Position numbers and translations under genes: made by a program. DNA of 42,168 nt from an uncultured Oxalobacteraceae bacterium. GTDB lineage: Bacteria; Pseudomonadota; Gammaproteobacteria; Burkholderiales; Burkholderiaceae. The stretch lies in NCBI GenBank assembly GCA_946479255.1, contig CAMLFK010000013.1, forward strand, positions 1 through 42,168, given 5' to 3'. Below the pieces are notes generated by a model. The model searched no databases, had not been told where the DNA came from, and saw only the letters and a list, made by a program, of their open reading frames with translations. Positions 17,756-26,215 of this stretch are shown here, in pieces; position 1 is the first letter of the stretch; the number at the start of each line of letters is the position of its first letter.

Positions 17756-19099
17756 ATGTCCTTCAAATTGACTCCTTCCGCTCCCGTGGTCACCCAGATG
17801 CGCGTGATTCCCGTCGCCGGCCGCGACAGCATGCTGTTCAACCTGAGCGGCGCGCATGGACCCTACTTCACCCGCAACCTGGTGATCCTGACCGACAGCG
17901 CCGGCAACCAGGGCGTGGGCGAGGTTCCCGGCGGCGCGGCCATCGCACGCACTTTGGAAGACTCGCGCGCGCTGGTGATCGGCCGTCCGGCCTCGATGTA
18001 CAACGACATACTCAACTTGGTGCGCACCACCTTCGCCGAGCGCGACGCCGGTGGACGGGGCCTGCAGACCTTCGATTTGCGCGTCACCATCCATGCGGTC
18101 ACCGCGCTCGAATGCGCGCTGCTCGACCTGCTTGGCCAGTTCCTCGGCGTGCCGCTGGCCGCCTTGCTGGGCGAAGGGCAGCAGCGCAAGCAGGTCGAAA
18201 CGCTGGGCTATCTGTTCTACGTCGGCGACCGCAGCAAGACCGATCTGCCCTACATCGGCGAGCCCGATGCCGACGACGACTGGCTGCGCCTGCGCCACGA
18301 ACCGGCCATGGACGCGCGCGCCGTGGTGGCCCTGGCCGAAGCGGCCCAGCAGCGCTATGGCTTCAAGAACTTCAAGCTCAAAGGCGGCGTGCTGCGTGGC
18401 GACGAAGAGATGGAAGCGGCGATCGCACTGGCCGAACGGTTTCCCGACGCGCGCATCACGCTCGATCCGAACGGCGCCTGGCTGCTCAAGGAAGCGGTGC
18501 GCCTATGCCGCGACAAGCACAAGGTTCTGGCCTATGCCGAAGATCCGTGCGGTGCCGAGGATGGCTTCTCCGGGCGCGAAGTGATGGCCGAATTCCGCCG
18601 CGAGACGGGTCTGCTCACCGCCACCAACATGATCGCCACCGACTGGCGCGAGCTGGGTCACGCGGTGCAGCTGCAATCGGTCGACATCCCGCTGGCCGAC
18701 CCGCACTTCTGGACCATGCAAGGCTCGGTGCGGGTCGCGCAAATGTGCAAGGAGTGGGGGCTGACCTGGGGTTCGCACTCGAACAACCACTTCGACATTT
18801 CCTTGGCCATGTTCACCCATGTGGCCGCCGCCGCGCCCGGCGACATCACCGCCATCGACACCCACTGGATCTGGCAGGACGGCCAGCGCCTGACCCGCGC
18901 GCCGCTCAAGATCGTCGGCGGCATGATCGACGTGCCGGCCAAGCCGGGCCTCGGGGTCGAGCTCGACATGGCCGCGGTCGAAGCGGCGCACGAGCTGTAC
19001 AACAACATGGGACTGAACGCCCGCGACGACGCCGCCGCGATGCAGCACCTGATCCCCGGCTGGCGCTTCGACAACAAGCGGCCGTGCCTGCTGCGCTAA
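17756..19099 (+). CDS. gudD: D-glucarate dehydratase
   Basis: The 447-residue enzyme (E. coli GudD is about 446) belongs to the enolase superfamily. It removes water from D-glucarate (and usually L-idarate) to give 5-keto-4-deoxyglucarate. Diagnostic segments are [47 protein letters not shown], the KxK catalytic pair in NFKLKGG (Lys207, Lys209), metal-site [16 protein letters not shown], the catalytic His341 in [10 protein letters not shown], and the ending [12 protein letters not shown]. The ATG at 17756 fits the family start; an upstream TTG at 17717 would add 13 atypical residues. The gene is probably controlled by the upstream GntR protein. The usual partners (keto-deoxyglucarate dehydratase, transporter) are not adjacent. 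Confidence 0.95.
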   Translation: MSFKLTPSAPVVTQMRVIPVAGRDSMLFNLSGAHGPYFTRNLVILTDSAGNQGVGEVPGGAAIARTLEDSRALVIGRPASMYNDILNLVRTTFAERDAGGRGLQTFDLRVTIHAVTALECALLDLLGQFLGVPLAALLGEGQQRKQVETLGYLFYVGDRSKTDLPYIGEPDADDDWLRLRHEPAMDARAVVALAEAAQQRYGFKNFKLKGGVLRGDEEMEAAIALAERFPDARITLDPNGAWLLKEAVRLCRDKHKVLAYAEDPCGAEDGFSGREVMAEFRRETGLLTATNMIATDWRELGHAVQLQSVDIPLADPHFWTMQGSVRVAQMCKEWGLTWGSHSNNHFDISLAMFTHVAAAAPGDITAIDTHWIWQDGQRLTRAPLKIVGGMIDVPAKPGLGVELDMAAVEAAHELYNNMGLNARDDAAAMQHLIPGWRFDNKRPCLLR

Positions 19100-19112
19100 G
19101 CCAATTAACCCG

Positions 19113-19145
19113 AAAATCGGGACAGACCAGGTCTGTCCCGATTTT
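19113..19145. repeat. Perfect 15-bp hairpin, REP-like, possible terminator
   Basis: AAAATCGGGACAGAC (19113-19127) and GTCTGTCCCGATTTT (19131-19145) form a perfect 15-base-pair stem with a CAG loop, 13 bases after the gudD stop. The A and T ends make it a credible terminator in both directions. The GGGACAGAC core resembles dispersed palindromes common in betaproteobacterial intergenic regions (REP-like elements), by recollection only. Confidence 0.65.
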
Positions 19146-19314
19146 AGGTGCAAGTGGTTTGGAGTAAAGGTTTTTCAGAAGAAAATTTACCAAAAGATGT
19201 ACATCACCGTTTTTAATGTGGCGCAAAGCGGCCTCAGCTGCTCTTGATACCTTAGGTTCAGCCGTGAACGAGCCGCGCGGCGGCAGCTTCTTGGCTCGAC
19301 GAGGAGAATACATC

Positions 19315-19809
19315 ATGGAAACGTTTGAGAATGCACGTGAGAAAGAGGAGAAGGACAAGTGCGAAAAGCACGAGCACTATCACCGTCATGAGTGGCGCTG
19401 CAAGGATAAGGACCACGACAAGGACGATGACGACAAGTGCAAGGATAAGGACAAGGATCGCTGCAAGGATCACGACCATGACAAGGATCGGCGCTGCTGC
19501 AAGAAGCGTCACCATGACAAGTGCCGCGATGACGACAAGCACTGCGATCATGACCGGGGCGATTCGCACCATATCCGCGAGCTGGAAAAGTCCATCAAGG
19601 CACTGAGCGATGCGCTCGCCATGCTGGGCCGCGGCGGCCACTTGCAAGAGCTGCAGCGCGTGATCCACTGCCCGGGCTGGACCACCCAAGCCGAGTTCGC
19701 ATTCGTCAACACGATCCTCGACCACATCAGCGTCGAAGTGCGCACGCTCGACCGGCTGCAGGCCGACCTGGTCGAAGCCAGCCGTAAAGTCACCCATAAG
19801 CATCGCTAA
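19315..19809 (+). CDS. His/Asp/Lys/Cys-rich protein of unknown function
   Basis: The 164-residue product has two parts. Residues 10-85 are an extreme low-complexity tract of H, D, K, C, R and E with repeated units such as KCKDKDKDRC, HDHDKD and CCKKRHHDKC. Residues 86-164 form an ordinary helical segment (HIRELEKSIKALSDALAMLG, WTTQAEFAFVNTILDHISVEVRTLDRLQADLVEA). No signal peptide or membrane segment is present. The tract offers about 17 His, 10 Cys and many Asp, which suggests metal binding or an acidic/basic polyampholyte role; I recognise no family. The ATG at 19315 has an AGGAGA ribosome site 8 bases upstream, and a strong terminator follows, so this is a complete monocistronic gene and not an artefact. 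Confidence 0.8.
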   Translation: METFENAREKEEKDKCEKHEHYHRHEWRCKDKDHDKDDDDKCKDKDKDRCKDHDHDKDRRCCKKRHHDKCRDDDKHCDHDRGDSHHIRELEKSIKALSDALAMLGRGGHLQELQRVIHCPGWTTQAEFAFVNTILDHISVEVRTLDRLQADLVEASRKVTHKHR

Positions 19810-19819
19810 GCGAGCTTCG

Positions 19820-19850
19820 CGCGCGGCGGCTGTTCGCGCCGCGCGTTTTT
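19820..19850 (+). terminator. Rho-independent terminator
   Basis: CGCGCGGCG (19820-19828), an 8-base loop and CGCCGCGCG (19837-19845) form a perfect GC stem followed by TTTTT (19846-19850). It ends the HDKC-rich gene 10 bases after the stop. Confidence 0.9.
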
Positions 19851-19974
19851 CTTCGCCACGCTGTTCCAAGCCCCCATTCGTCACGCCATTTCCTTCGTCC
19901 CTCGCCACAGCGTAAAATCCGCCATGCGCCAGCCGCCCGTCGGCCGCGCGCGTCCCGAACAACGAAGGTCCACA

Positions 19975-22341
19975 TTGAATCACGCACAGCAAGGATTTCT
20001 GCTGACCCGCCACTGGCGCGACACGCCCGCCGGCACCCAGGTCGAGTTCTGGCTGGCCACCGAGGACGGCCCGCGCCGCGTGTGCCTGGCGCCACAGCCT
20101 TCGGTCGCCTTCATCCCTGCCGATCAGCGCGACCAGGCCGAGGCCATCGTGCAGTCCGAGCGCGGCTGCGAGCTGCGTCCATTGAAGCTGTGCGACTTTC
20201 ATCATCGCCCGGTCCTGGGCCTGTACTGCCCCAAGTACCGCCAGCTGCAAAAGCTGGCGCGCCGGCTGCGCCAGGCCGACGTCGATGTGTACGAGGCAGA
20301 TATCCGCCCGCCCGAGCGCTACCTGATGGAGCGCTTCATCACGGCGCCGGTGTTGTTTGCCGGCGAGCCGGGCCCCGGCGGCACTGTCGACAACGCCCAG
20401 CTCAAGCCCGAGCAGGGCTACCGTCCCAAGCTGAAGCTGGCTTCGCTCGACATCGAGACCACCTCGCGCGGCGAGCTCTATTCCATTGCGGTCGAAGGCT
20501 GCGGCCAGCGCGTGGTGTACATGCTCGGGCCGCCCAATGGCGGCGCCGCGGAACTTGATTTCGACCTGGTTTACTGCGACAGCCGCCCGCAGCTGGTCGA
20601 GCGCTTCATTGCCTGGGTGCAGGCGCATGATCCGGATGTGATCATCGGCTGGAACGTGATCCAGTTCGATTTGCGCGTGCTGCAGCGCCACGCCGACGAC
20701 TATCACATTCCGCTGGCGCTGGGCCGCGACGGCACGCCGATGGAGTGGCGCGAGCATGGCGGCAAGCAGGGCCACTTCTTCGCCGCCATCGCAGGGCGCC
20801 TGATCGTCGACGGCATCGATGCGCTCAAGTCGGCCACCTGGAGCTTTTCGTCCTTCAGCCTGGAACACGTGTCGCAGACCCTGCTGGGCGAGGGCAAGGC
20901 GATCGACAATCCTTACCAGCGCATGGCGGAGATCGACCGCCGTTTCGCCGAGGACAAGCCGGCGCTGGCGACCTACAACCTGCGCGACTGCGAACTGGTC
21001 ACGCGCATCTTCGCCAAGGCCGAGCTGATGACCTTCCTGCTCGAACGCGCCAGCGTGACCGGGCTGGCGGCCGACCGCAGCGGCGGTTCGGTGGCGGCCT
21101 TCGAGCATCTGTACATGCCGATGATGCACCGCCAGGGCTATGTGGCGCCCAACCTGGGCGACGTGCCGGCCGAAGACAGCCCGGGCGGCTTCGTGATGGA
21201 TTCGCAATCGGGCCTGTACGATTCGGTGCTGGTGCTGGACTATAAAAGCCTGTATCCGTCGATCATCCGCACCTTCCTGATCGACCCGGTCGGGCTGGTG
21301 GAGGGGACCGGCAATCCGAATGAGGCCGAGACGGTGGAGGGCTTTCGCGGGGCGCGCTTTTCGCGCACCAGGCACTGCCTGCCCGGCATCGTCAAGCAGA
21401 TCTGGGACGGGCGCGACGCGGCCAAGCGCGAAGACAACAAGCCGCTGTCGCAGGCGCTCAAGATCATCATGAACGCCTTCTACGGCGTGCTCGGTTCCAG
21501 CGGCTGCCGTTTCTTCGACCCGCGCCTGGCCTCCTCGATCACGCTGCGCGGGCACGAGATCATGCACCACACGCGCCGCCTGATCGAGCAGCAGGGCTAC
21601 CAGGTGATTTACGGCGACACCGATTCCACTTTCGTGTGGCTGAAGGTGGCGCACGACGATGCCAGGGCGGCGGAAATAGGACGGGCGCTGGTGGCGCATG
21701 TGAATGCGTGGTTCGAACGCTATCTGCGCGAGCGCTTCGATCTCGATTGCGCGCTTGAGCTGCAGTTCGAAACGCACTACCGGCGCTTTCTGATGCCGAC
21801 CATCCGCGGCTCGGAGGAGGGCAGCAAGAAGCGCTATGCCGGCCTGGTACGCAAAAACGACGGCAGCGAGCAGATGGTGTACAAGGGGCTGGAGACGGTG
21901 CGCAGCGACTGGACGCCGCTGGCCCAGCAGTTCCAGCAGGCGCTCTACTGGCGCATTTTCAGGAACGAGCCTTACAAGGACTATGTGCGCGAGTTCGTCG
22001 AGCGCACCGTCGACGGCGGGCATGACGAACTGCTGGTGTACCGCAAACGCTTGCGCCGCGCGCTTGGCGACTACGAGCGCAACGTGCCGCCCCATGTGCG
22101 CGCGGCACGCCTGGCCGATGAAGTCAACCAGCGCCAGGGCAGGCCGCTGCAGTACCAGAACGGCGGATGGATCCGTTATGTGATCACCACCGCCGGCCCG
22201 CAGCCCTTAGAGGCACTGCATGCGCCGATCGACTACGACCATTATGTGACGCGCCAGCTGCAGCCGGTGGCCGATGCGATCTTGCCATTCGTGGACGACG
22301 CCTTCGACAATCTGACCAGCCGGCAGCAAAGCTTGTTCTAA
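19975..22341 (+). CDS. polB: DNA polymerase II (family B)
   Basis: The 788-residue protein (E. coli Pol II is 783) opens with HAQQGFLLTRHWRDTPAG, nearly the E. coli N-terminus. I therefore prefer the TTG at 19975, which has GAAGG six bases upstream, over the ATG at 19924. The 3'-5' exonuclease motifs are SLDIETT (Exo I), IIGWNVIQFDL (Exo II) and YNLRDCE (Exo III). The polymerase motifs are LDYKSLYPSII (A), NAFYGVLGSSGCRF (B) and YGDTDSTF (C), with both catalytic aspartates. It performs repair and translesion-type synthesis and replication restart with proofreading. In E. coli it is SOS-induced; no clear LexA box is visible upstream here. Its stop overlaps the convergent PEP-CTERM gene by 4 bases. 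Confidence 0.96.
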   Translation: MNHAQQGFLLTRHWRDTPAGTQVEFWLATEDGPRRVCLAPQPSVAFIPADQRDQAEAIVQSERGCELRPLKLCDFHHRPVLGLYCPKYRQLQKLARRLRQADVDVYEADIRPPERYLMERFITAPVLFAGEPGPGGTVDNAQLKPEQGYRPKLKLASLDIETTSRGELYSIAVEGCGQRVVYMLGPPNGGAAELDFDLVYCDSRPQLVERFIAWVQAHDPDVIIGWNVIQFDLRVLQRHADDYHIPLALGRDGTPMEWREHGGKQGHFFAAIAGRLIVDGIDALKSATWSFSSFSLEHVSQTLLGEGKAIDNPYQRMAEIDRRFAEDKPALATYNLRDCELVTRIFAKAELMTFLLERASVTGLAADRSGGSVAAFEHLYMPMMHRQGYVAPNLGDVPAEDSPGGFVMDSQSGLYDSVLVLDYKSLYPSIIRTFLIDPVGLVEGTGNPNEAETVEGFRGARFSRTRHCLPGIVKQIWDGRDAAKREDNKPLSQALKIIMNAFYGVLGSSGCRFFDPRLASSITLRGHEIMHHTRRLIEQQGYQVIYGDTDSTFVWLKVAHDDARAAEIGRALVAHVNAWFERYLRERFDLDCALELQFETHYRRFLMPTIRGSEEGSKKRYAGLVRKNDGSEQMVYKGLETVRSDWTPLAQQFQQALYWRIFRNEPYKDYVREFVERTVDGGHDELLVYRKRLRRALGDYERNVPPHVRAARLADEVNQRQGRPLQYQNGGWIRYVITTAGPQPLEALHAPIDYDHYVTRQLQPVADAILPFVDDAFDNLTSRQQSLF

Positions 22342-22928
22342 GCGCTGCGGCGCTTGGCCACGGCGAACAGCGCCAGCGCGGAGAGGAACATGGTGATGGT
22401 GGCCGGCTCCGGTACCGAGCTCGTGATCGAGAAGGCGCTGCCGGCCGACAGGCCGGTCAGGTCCAGTGCCCAGTCGTTCTTGCCAGCCGCGCCGAAGGGA
22501 TTGCCGAAGTGGAACTCGGCAAACTCCGGCGCGCTGAAGGCGATGCTCGCTTTGGTGTCGGAAAACGTCACCGCGCCAAGCGTGCCGAAGCTTGGCGTCA
22601 CGCTGCCAGCCTGGGCGAACTTGATGCCCGACAGGGTGAAGCTGGCATTCTCGATGCCCTGGCCGGAGAGGTTGCGCACCAGCGCGTTCAGGCTCAGGGT
22701 CGGTGCCAGCAGGTCGTCGGCTTCGAGCATGAAGTTCAGGGTGGCGTTCGACAGGGCGCTGGCGTCGAGGTCAAAGCTGACCAGGCCGGTGCTGCTGTAG
22801 TCGGTCACGGCGACGCCGCTGGCGGCGGAGGAGCCGGCGGCCGGCGCTCCGGTAAAGATCACGGCGCTGGCGGGGCTGGAAATGGCTGCGGCGGCGAGCG
22901 CGCAGGCAAACAGTTTCAAGAGTTTCAT
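22338..22928 (-). CDS. PEP-CTERM exported protein
   Basis: The 196-residue protein has an N-terminal signal peptide (MKLLKLFACALAAAAI, cleavage near ASA) and a classic PEP-CTERM tail (VPEPATITMFL, hydrophobic helix, then KRRSA). Such tails are recognised by EpsH-type exosortases that process and sort proteins to the cell surface or exopolysaccharide. The body is rich in Ser, Ala and Asn with no known domain, as usual for the class. The ATG at 22928 is chosen because it gives the signal peptide; the open frame extends to 23141 through the phoX coding region. It lies 34 bases downstream of phoX on the same strand and is probably in the same PHO-controlled transcript. No exosortase gene is in the window. 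Confidence 0.88.
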   Translation of the reverse strand: MKLLKLFACALAAAAISSPASAVIFTGAPAAGSSAASGVAVTDYSSTGLVSFDLDASALSNATLNFMLEADDLLAPTLSLNALVRNLSGQGIENASFTLSGIKFAQAGSVTPSFGTLGAVTFSDTKASIAFSAPEFAEFHFGNPFGAAGKNDWALDLTGLSAGSAFSITSSVPEPATITMFLSALALFAVAKRRSA

Positions 22929-22962
22929 GGTGTGTTCCAATATGCTTCGGTTGAATGGAGGC

Positions 22963-24462
22963 TTACAGCGGACCCTTGGCCCATGGGCCGGTGATCGCGA
23001 AGGTGATGCCTGGCGTCTGGATGTTGACGAACAGGTAGCGCCCGGTCGGGTCGAAACAGGCGCCGGCGAATTCGTTGGCACGATGGTCGCCCGCCAGGGA
23101 AGTGCGCTTGCCGGCAGTGCCCAGCTGGGTGCTGCTGACATTGACGTTATTCTTTGAAAAGATGTAGGCGTCGCCGGCGCCGGTCAGGCCCATCAGGCGC
23201 TGGCCGAAGCCGAAGCTGTCGGTGGCGGCGGTGGAGGCGTCTTCGCAGATCAGGATGGCGTTGCGCGGGCTGACGGTCAGGTTGTCGCCCATATTGCCGA
23301 CCAACATGCTCGGGCTGGAGTAGATGCACTTCAGGACCTGGGTGGCCAGGTCGAGTTCCCAGATGGTGCCGCGCGAGACGTCGCCGCCGGAGGTGTCCAT
23401 CACATACATTTTGCCGGCGGCGAACCAGATGCCTTCGCCGCGGTTCATGCGCAGGCCGCCTTTGGCGAAACCTTGCACGAAGGGGCCGGCTGCTCCGGTG
23501 ATGGTGTCGCCGTTCAGGCCGGTGACGTTGCCGCGATCCGCGTCCGGGTTGGCGATGCTGACCCATTCCAGTTCGTAGGTGGCGTTGACCGGGGCCTTGG
23601 CCAGGTTGACGTTATTGGCACCCTTGACCTTGGCCATCTGCAGCACGCCCCCCAAGGCCAGCGAACCGGGGAAGCCTGGCTTGACGTCCGGCACGAAGCG
23701 ATAGAAGCCGGACTTGCCGCTGCTGTCTTCGGTCTCGTAGACGATGCCGGTCACCGGATCGATGGCGGCGGCTTCGTGCGCGAAACGGCCCAGGCCGATG
23801 AGCGGCTGGCCGGTGGTCTTGGCGGGATCGTCACCTACTTCAAACACATAGCCGTGCTTTTTGCCGCCGGCGCTGACGGCGTCCGAGCCGACTTCTTCGC
23901 AGCTCAGCCAAGTGCCCCATGGGGTGATGCCGCCGGCGCAGTTGGTGGCGGTGCCGCCCAGGCTAGGGGTGACGCTGACCCAGTTACCGTCGCGGAACAG
24001 CAGGTTGGTGGTGCCGCCGCCGAATTTGTTGCTGGTCGCGGCCGTGACGGTGCCGCTGTCGTAGACGCCGGCGGTGTTGATGAAGTTAGCCGCACCGCTG
24101 GAACCGATCTCGTGATTGCGCACCAGCACCAGTTCGGTGCTGCGGCCGACCTTGCGCGAGACGATCACGCCCATGCCGTCGTGGCCCGCCGGGCAAGGGC
24201 TGCCGTCGGTCATGGTGTCGCCGCGCCAGCCGAAGCTCTTGTAGACGAAGCCTGCCGGCAGTTGCAGCAGCGGCAGGCCGGTAGTCATGTCCTTGACCGG
24301 GGCGATCGGGCCGTAGGGGCTGGCGACCAGGGCGGTGGAGCCATTGGCGGCCAGGGCCTGTTGCGACTGCATCGCGGCCAGGGCGCCGACGAAGGGCAAG
24401 GTGGACGCGCCGGCCAGGCCTTTGAGCAGGTTGCGGCGGTTTTCGGAGACATCGTTGATCAT
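22963..24462 (-). CDS. phoX: PhoX-family alkaline phosphatase (Tat-exported)
   Basis: The 499-residue protein is a PhoX/DUF839 member. These enzymes are Ca/Fe-dependent phosphomonoesterases that release phosphate from organic esters outside the cytoplasm. The N-terminus has a twin-arginine-type signal (NRRNLLKGLAGASTLPFVG, cleavage near ALA), consistent with folded export of a metal enzyme. Family landmarks are FGWRGDTM, LVLVRNHEIG, GGTTNLLF, TPWGTWLSCEE, HGYVFEV, GRFAHEAAAIDP, VYETEDSS and CFDPTGRYLFVN, with many conserved Glu/Asp metal ligands. AAGGA stands 7 bases before the ATG. A PHO box of 7-base repeats lies about 140 bases upstream, so phosphate-starvation control by PhoB is expected. 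A PEP-CTERM gene follows within 34 bases. Some relatives are only annotated as DUF839, so activity should not be taken as proven. Confidence 0.88.
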   Translation of the reverse strand: MINDVSENRRNLLKGLAGASTLPFVGALAAMQSQQALAANGSTALVASPYGPIAPVKDMTTGLPLLQLPAGFVYKSFGWRGDTMTDGSPCPAGHDGMGVIVSRKVGRSTELVLVRNHEIGSSGAANFINTAGVYDSGTVTAATSNKFGGGTTNLLFRDGNWVSVTPSLGGTATNCAGGITPWGTWLSCEEVGSDAVSAGGKKHGYVFEVGDDPAKTTGQPLIGLGRFAHEAAAIDPVTGIVYETEDSSGKSGFYRFVPDVKPGFPGSLALGGVLQMAKVKGANNVNLAKAPVNATYELEWVSIANPDADRGNVTGLNGDTITGAAGPFVQGFAKGGLRMNRGEGIWFAAGKMYVMDTSGGDVSRGTIWELDLATQVLKCIYSSPSMLVGNMGDNLTVSPRNAILICEDASTAATDSFGFGQRLMGLTGAGDAYIFSKNNVNVSSTQLGTAGKRTSLAGDHRANEFAGACFDPTGRYLFVNIQTPGITFAITGPWAKGPL

Positions 24463-24600
24463 GGCAAATCCTTATCGTTCAGAAGAAGGGTGCCGGCAGC
24501 GGCGCGACACCCAATGTGTGCGTGGGTGCTCATGCCGCTTGCAACGGATGCATCATTGCCTGCTATTTCTGCATGAACGAGTGCATTTAAACAAACAAAT

Positions 24601-24629
24601 GCTACAGGCAAATGACAGCAGAATGACAA
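24601..24629 (-). promoter_or_regulatory. PHO box upstream of phoX
   Basis: On the minus strand TTGTCAT (24629-24623) and CTGTCAT (24618-24612) are 11 bases apart, the exact layout of a PhoB site (CTGTCAT, 4 bases, CTGTCAT). A third, weaker unit CTGTAGC follows with the same spacing (24607-24601). A TTTAAAT sequence about 9 bases beyond could serve as minus 10. It lies between the gst stop and the phoX start. Confidence 0.8.
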
Positions 24630-24648
24630 TGGGAAATATGCGGATTGC

Positions 24649-25290
24649 TTACCAGCGGACCGGCCGCTGACCGCCGGGCATGACTTCATAGGGAGGCGCC
24701 CAGCCCGGCACTTGCTTGAGCCGCTCGACCCAGGCGCCGATGTGCGGCCAGCGTCCGGCGATGTCGATGCCGCTTTCTTCAAGCGGATAAAACTGATAAC
24801 CGCTCAAGGAGAAATCGGCGATGGTGAGGGTGTCGCCGACCAGAAAATCGCGCGTGGCCAGATGCTGGTTGACGATGCCGAAAGCGCCCTCGATGCGGCC
24901 CAGCAGCCACTTCTGGACGGCCGGGTCGGGCTCGGCCGGGCCCAGCGCCTTGGCGAAGCGGTAGCTGGCGAAGTAGCTGGTGAATTTGTGGTTGTCGAAC
25001 AGCAGCCAGCGCAGCACTTCGAACTTCTCGTCGGGCGTGTTGCCGCCGAAGCGGCCGTGCTTGTCGGCCAGGTAAGTGAGGATCACGCCGGACTGCGAGA
25101 GGCGCTTGTCGCCGTCTTCGAGGATGGGCGCTTCGCCCATTTCATTGTGTTGCTCGCGCCATGCGGCGTCGCGCGTGATGCCGGTGAGGAAGTCGACGTG
25201 GACCGCCTCGAAGGGCTGGTCCAGCGCGCGCAGCATGAAGGCGGCCTTGAAGGCGTTGCCCGATTGGCCAAAGCAGTGCAGACGGTACAT
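24649..25290 (-). CDS. Glutathione S-transferase family protein
   Basis: The 213-residue protein has a thioredoxin-like N-terminal domain (residues 1-80). It contains YRLHCFGQSGNAFKAAFMLRAL with the glutathione-activating Ser/Tyr region, the cis-proline segment GEAPILEDGDKRLSQSGVILTYLA, and a helical C-terminal domain (about 90-205; LVGDTLTIADFSLSGYQFYP). Length and domain order are those of soluble cytosolic GSTs. GGAG lies 6 bases before the ATG. The substrate is unknown; many bacterial GSTs act in detoxification or dehalogenation. It lies upstream of phoX but is separated from it by the PHO box, so they are probably transcribed separately. Confidence 0.92.
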   Translation of the reverse strand: MYRLHCFGQSGNAFKAAFMLRALDQPFEAVHVDFLTGITRDAAWREQHNEMGEAPILEDGDKRLSQSGVILTYLADKHGRFGGNTPDEKFEVLRWLLFDNHKFTSYFASYRFAKALGPAEPDPAVQKWLLGRIEGAFGIVNQHLATRDFLVGDTLTIADFSLSGYQFYPLEESGIDIAGRWPHIGAWVERLKQVPGWAPPYEVMPGGQRPVRW

Positions 25291-25371
25291 GGAATCTCCG
25301 GTGGCAGAAAACTTGAAGGGGGAGCTCAGTTAATAAATAATACTAAAGCATCCTCAAGTTTCCTGCCGAGA

Positions 25372-25752
25372 TCAGCCCAGCGGCAGCGGCTGCTTGGTGC
25401 TGGCCACGCTGACGATGTACAGGAACAGCAGCACGGCGCCGGCAAAGGCGGCGCCGCGCACGCCGAGGGTAGCGCCGGTCTTCAAGGCCACCGTGCCCAG
25501 ACCGATGTAGCCGATCAGCGCGATGAGCTTGGCCGTGAGCCAGCTTTGGGCGAGCGGATACTGGCTGGTCGTGACCGCCAGGGCGATGGCGCTCACCAGC
25601 AGCAGGGTGTCGACCACGTGCGGAGCAATGCGCACCCAGCGTTTTTTCAATGAAGGCGAACTGCGCAGCATCCAGATGCCGCGCAGCAGGAACAGGCTGC
25701 CGCTGAGCGCGGCGAAGGTCATGTGAAGGTGTTTCAGTGCGGCGTACTCCAT
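25372..25752 (-). CDS. SirB2-family membrane protein
   Basis: The 126-residue protein has four hydrophobic helices (about residues 9-27, 45-63, 72-90, 98-117). It also has the SirB2 signature YAALKHLHMTFAALSGSLFLLRG near the N-terminus, followed by RIAPHVVDTLLL. SirB2 proteins are inner-membrane proteins of unknown biochemical role, originally linked to Salmonella invasion regulation and elsewhere found alone. The conserved His residues in KHLHM and PHVVD suggest cofactor or ion interactions, but nothing is established. The gene is on the same strand as gst, with 80 bases between. Confidence 0.88.
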   Translation of the reverse strand: MEYAALKHLHMTFAALSGSLFLLRGIWMLRSSPSLKKRWVRIAPHVVDTLLLVSAIALAVTTSQYPLAQSWLTAKLIALIGYIGLGTVALKTGATLGVRGAAFAGAVLLFLYIVSVASTKQPLPLG

Positions 25753-25907
25753 ATGCGGCGTGGTCCTCTGTGATAAGTCGTCGAAAGGCGCCAGTCTACC
25801 TGAGCCGTATGGAATGTTTTCGATATGTTAGAACCGGCACATACGCTCCCCGGTGCTTGCGCGATTCTTTACGCACCATGAATATGTAATGCACACCGGG
25901 GACGACC

Positions 25908-26081
25908 ATGTTTGACCGACTCAAACGCGCTTTCACCAACTCCCGGATCGAACGCGAGCTGGAACGGGAGCGGCATGAACATGCCATCAACCGGGAATCG
26001 AAGACCGGGCTGAACCCGGCGGAGCAAGAACGCAGCAAGGATGCACGCGAAAATTCAGAGTCCGGCAAAGTGCGGCGTTAA
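25908..26081 (+). CDS. Small charged hypothetical protein
   Basis: A 57-residue frame (MFDRLKRAFTNSRIERELER at the start, ending SESGKVRR) follows a GGGGA ribosome site 6 bases upstream. It is very rich in Glu, Arg and Lys, likely one long helix, without signal or membrane segment. No family is recognised. Its position in its own intergenic space with a good ribosome site and a clean stop supports a real small gene. Confidence 0.55.
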   Translation: MFDRLKRAFTNSRIERELERERHEHAINRESKTGLNPAEQERSKDARENSESGKVRR

Positions 26082-26159
26082 GGCCTTTTGTTCAGGGTTT
26101 GACAATTTGTCTGAGCGCGCGCACACACCTTGACTTGTTGTGCAACTGTCTATGGAAAA

Positions 26160-26171
26160 ATTGTCTACAAT
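26160..26171. promoter_or_regulatory. Operator-like palindrome before Pro/Ala/Lys-rich gene
   Basis: ATTGT, CT, ACAAT form a perfect inverted repeat 45 bases before the GTG start at 26216. The form is close to the ATTGTATACAAT type bound by some GntR/FCD regulators. A second short palindrome (GACAA-T-TTGTC, 26101-26111) lies upstream. Binding is speculative. Confidence 0.3.
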
Positions 26172-26215
26172 CGTTCTGATCCCACAATGCATGCTGTTGC
26201 GAAAGTCAGAACACC

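Noticed and set aside
18112..19167. 351-residue plus-strand frame inside gudD
   Set aside because: Out-of-frame Arg/Ala-rich translation of gudD that runs into the downstream hairpin.
19258..22095. 945-residue minus-strand open frame opposite polB and the HDKC gene
   Set aside because: It is antisense to two well-supported genes in strongly codon-biased DNA. It has no family features, and its hydrophobic end is just the complement of the charged HDKC tract.
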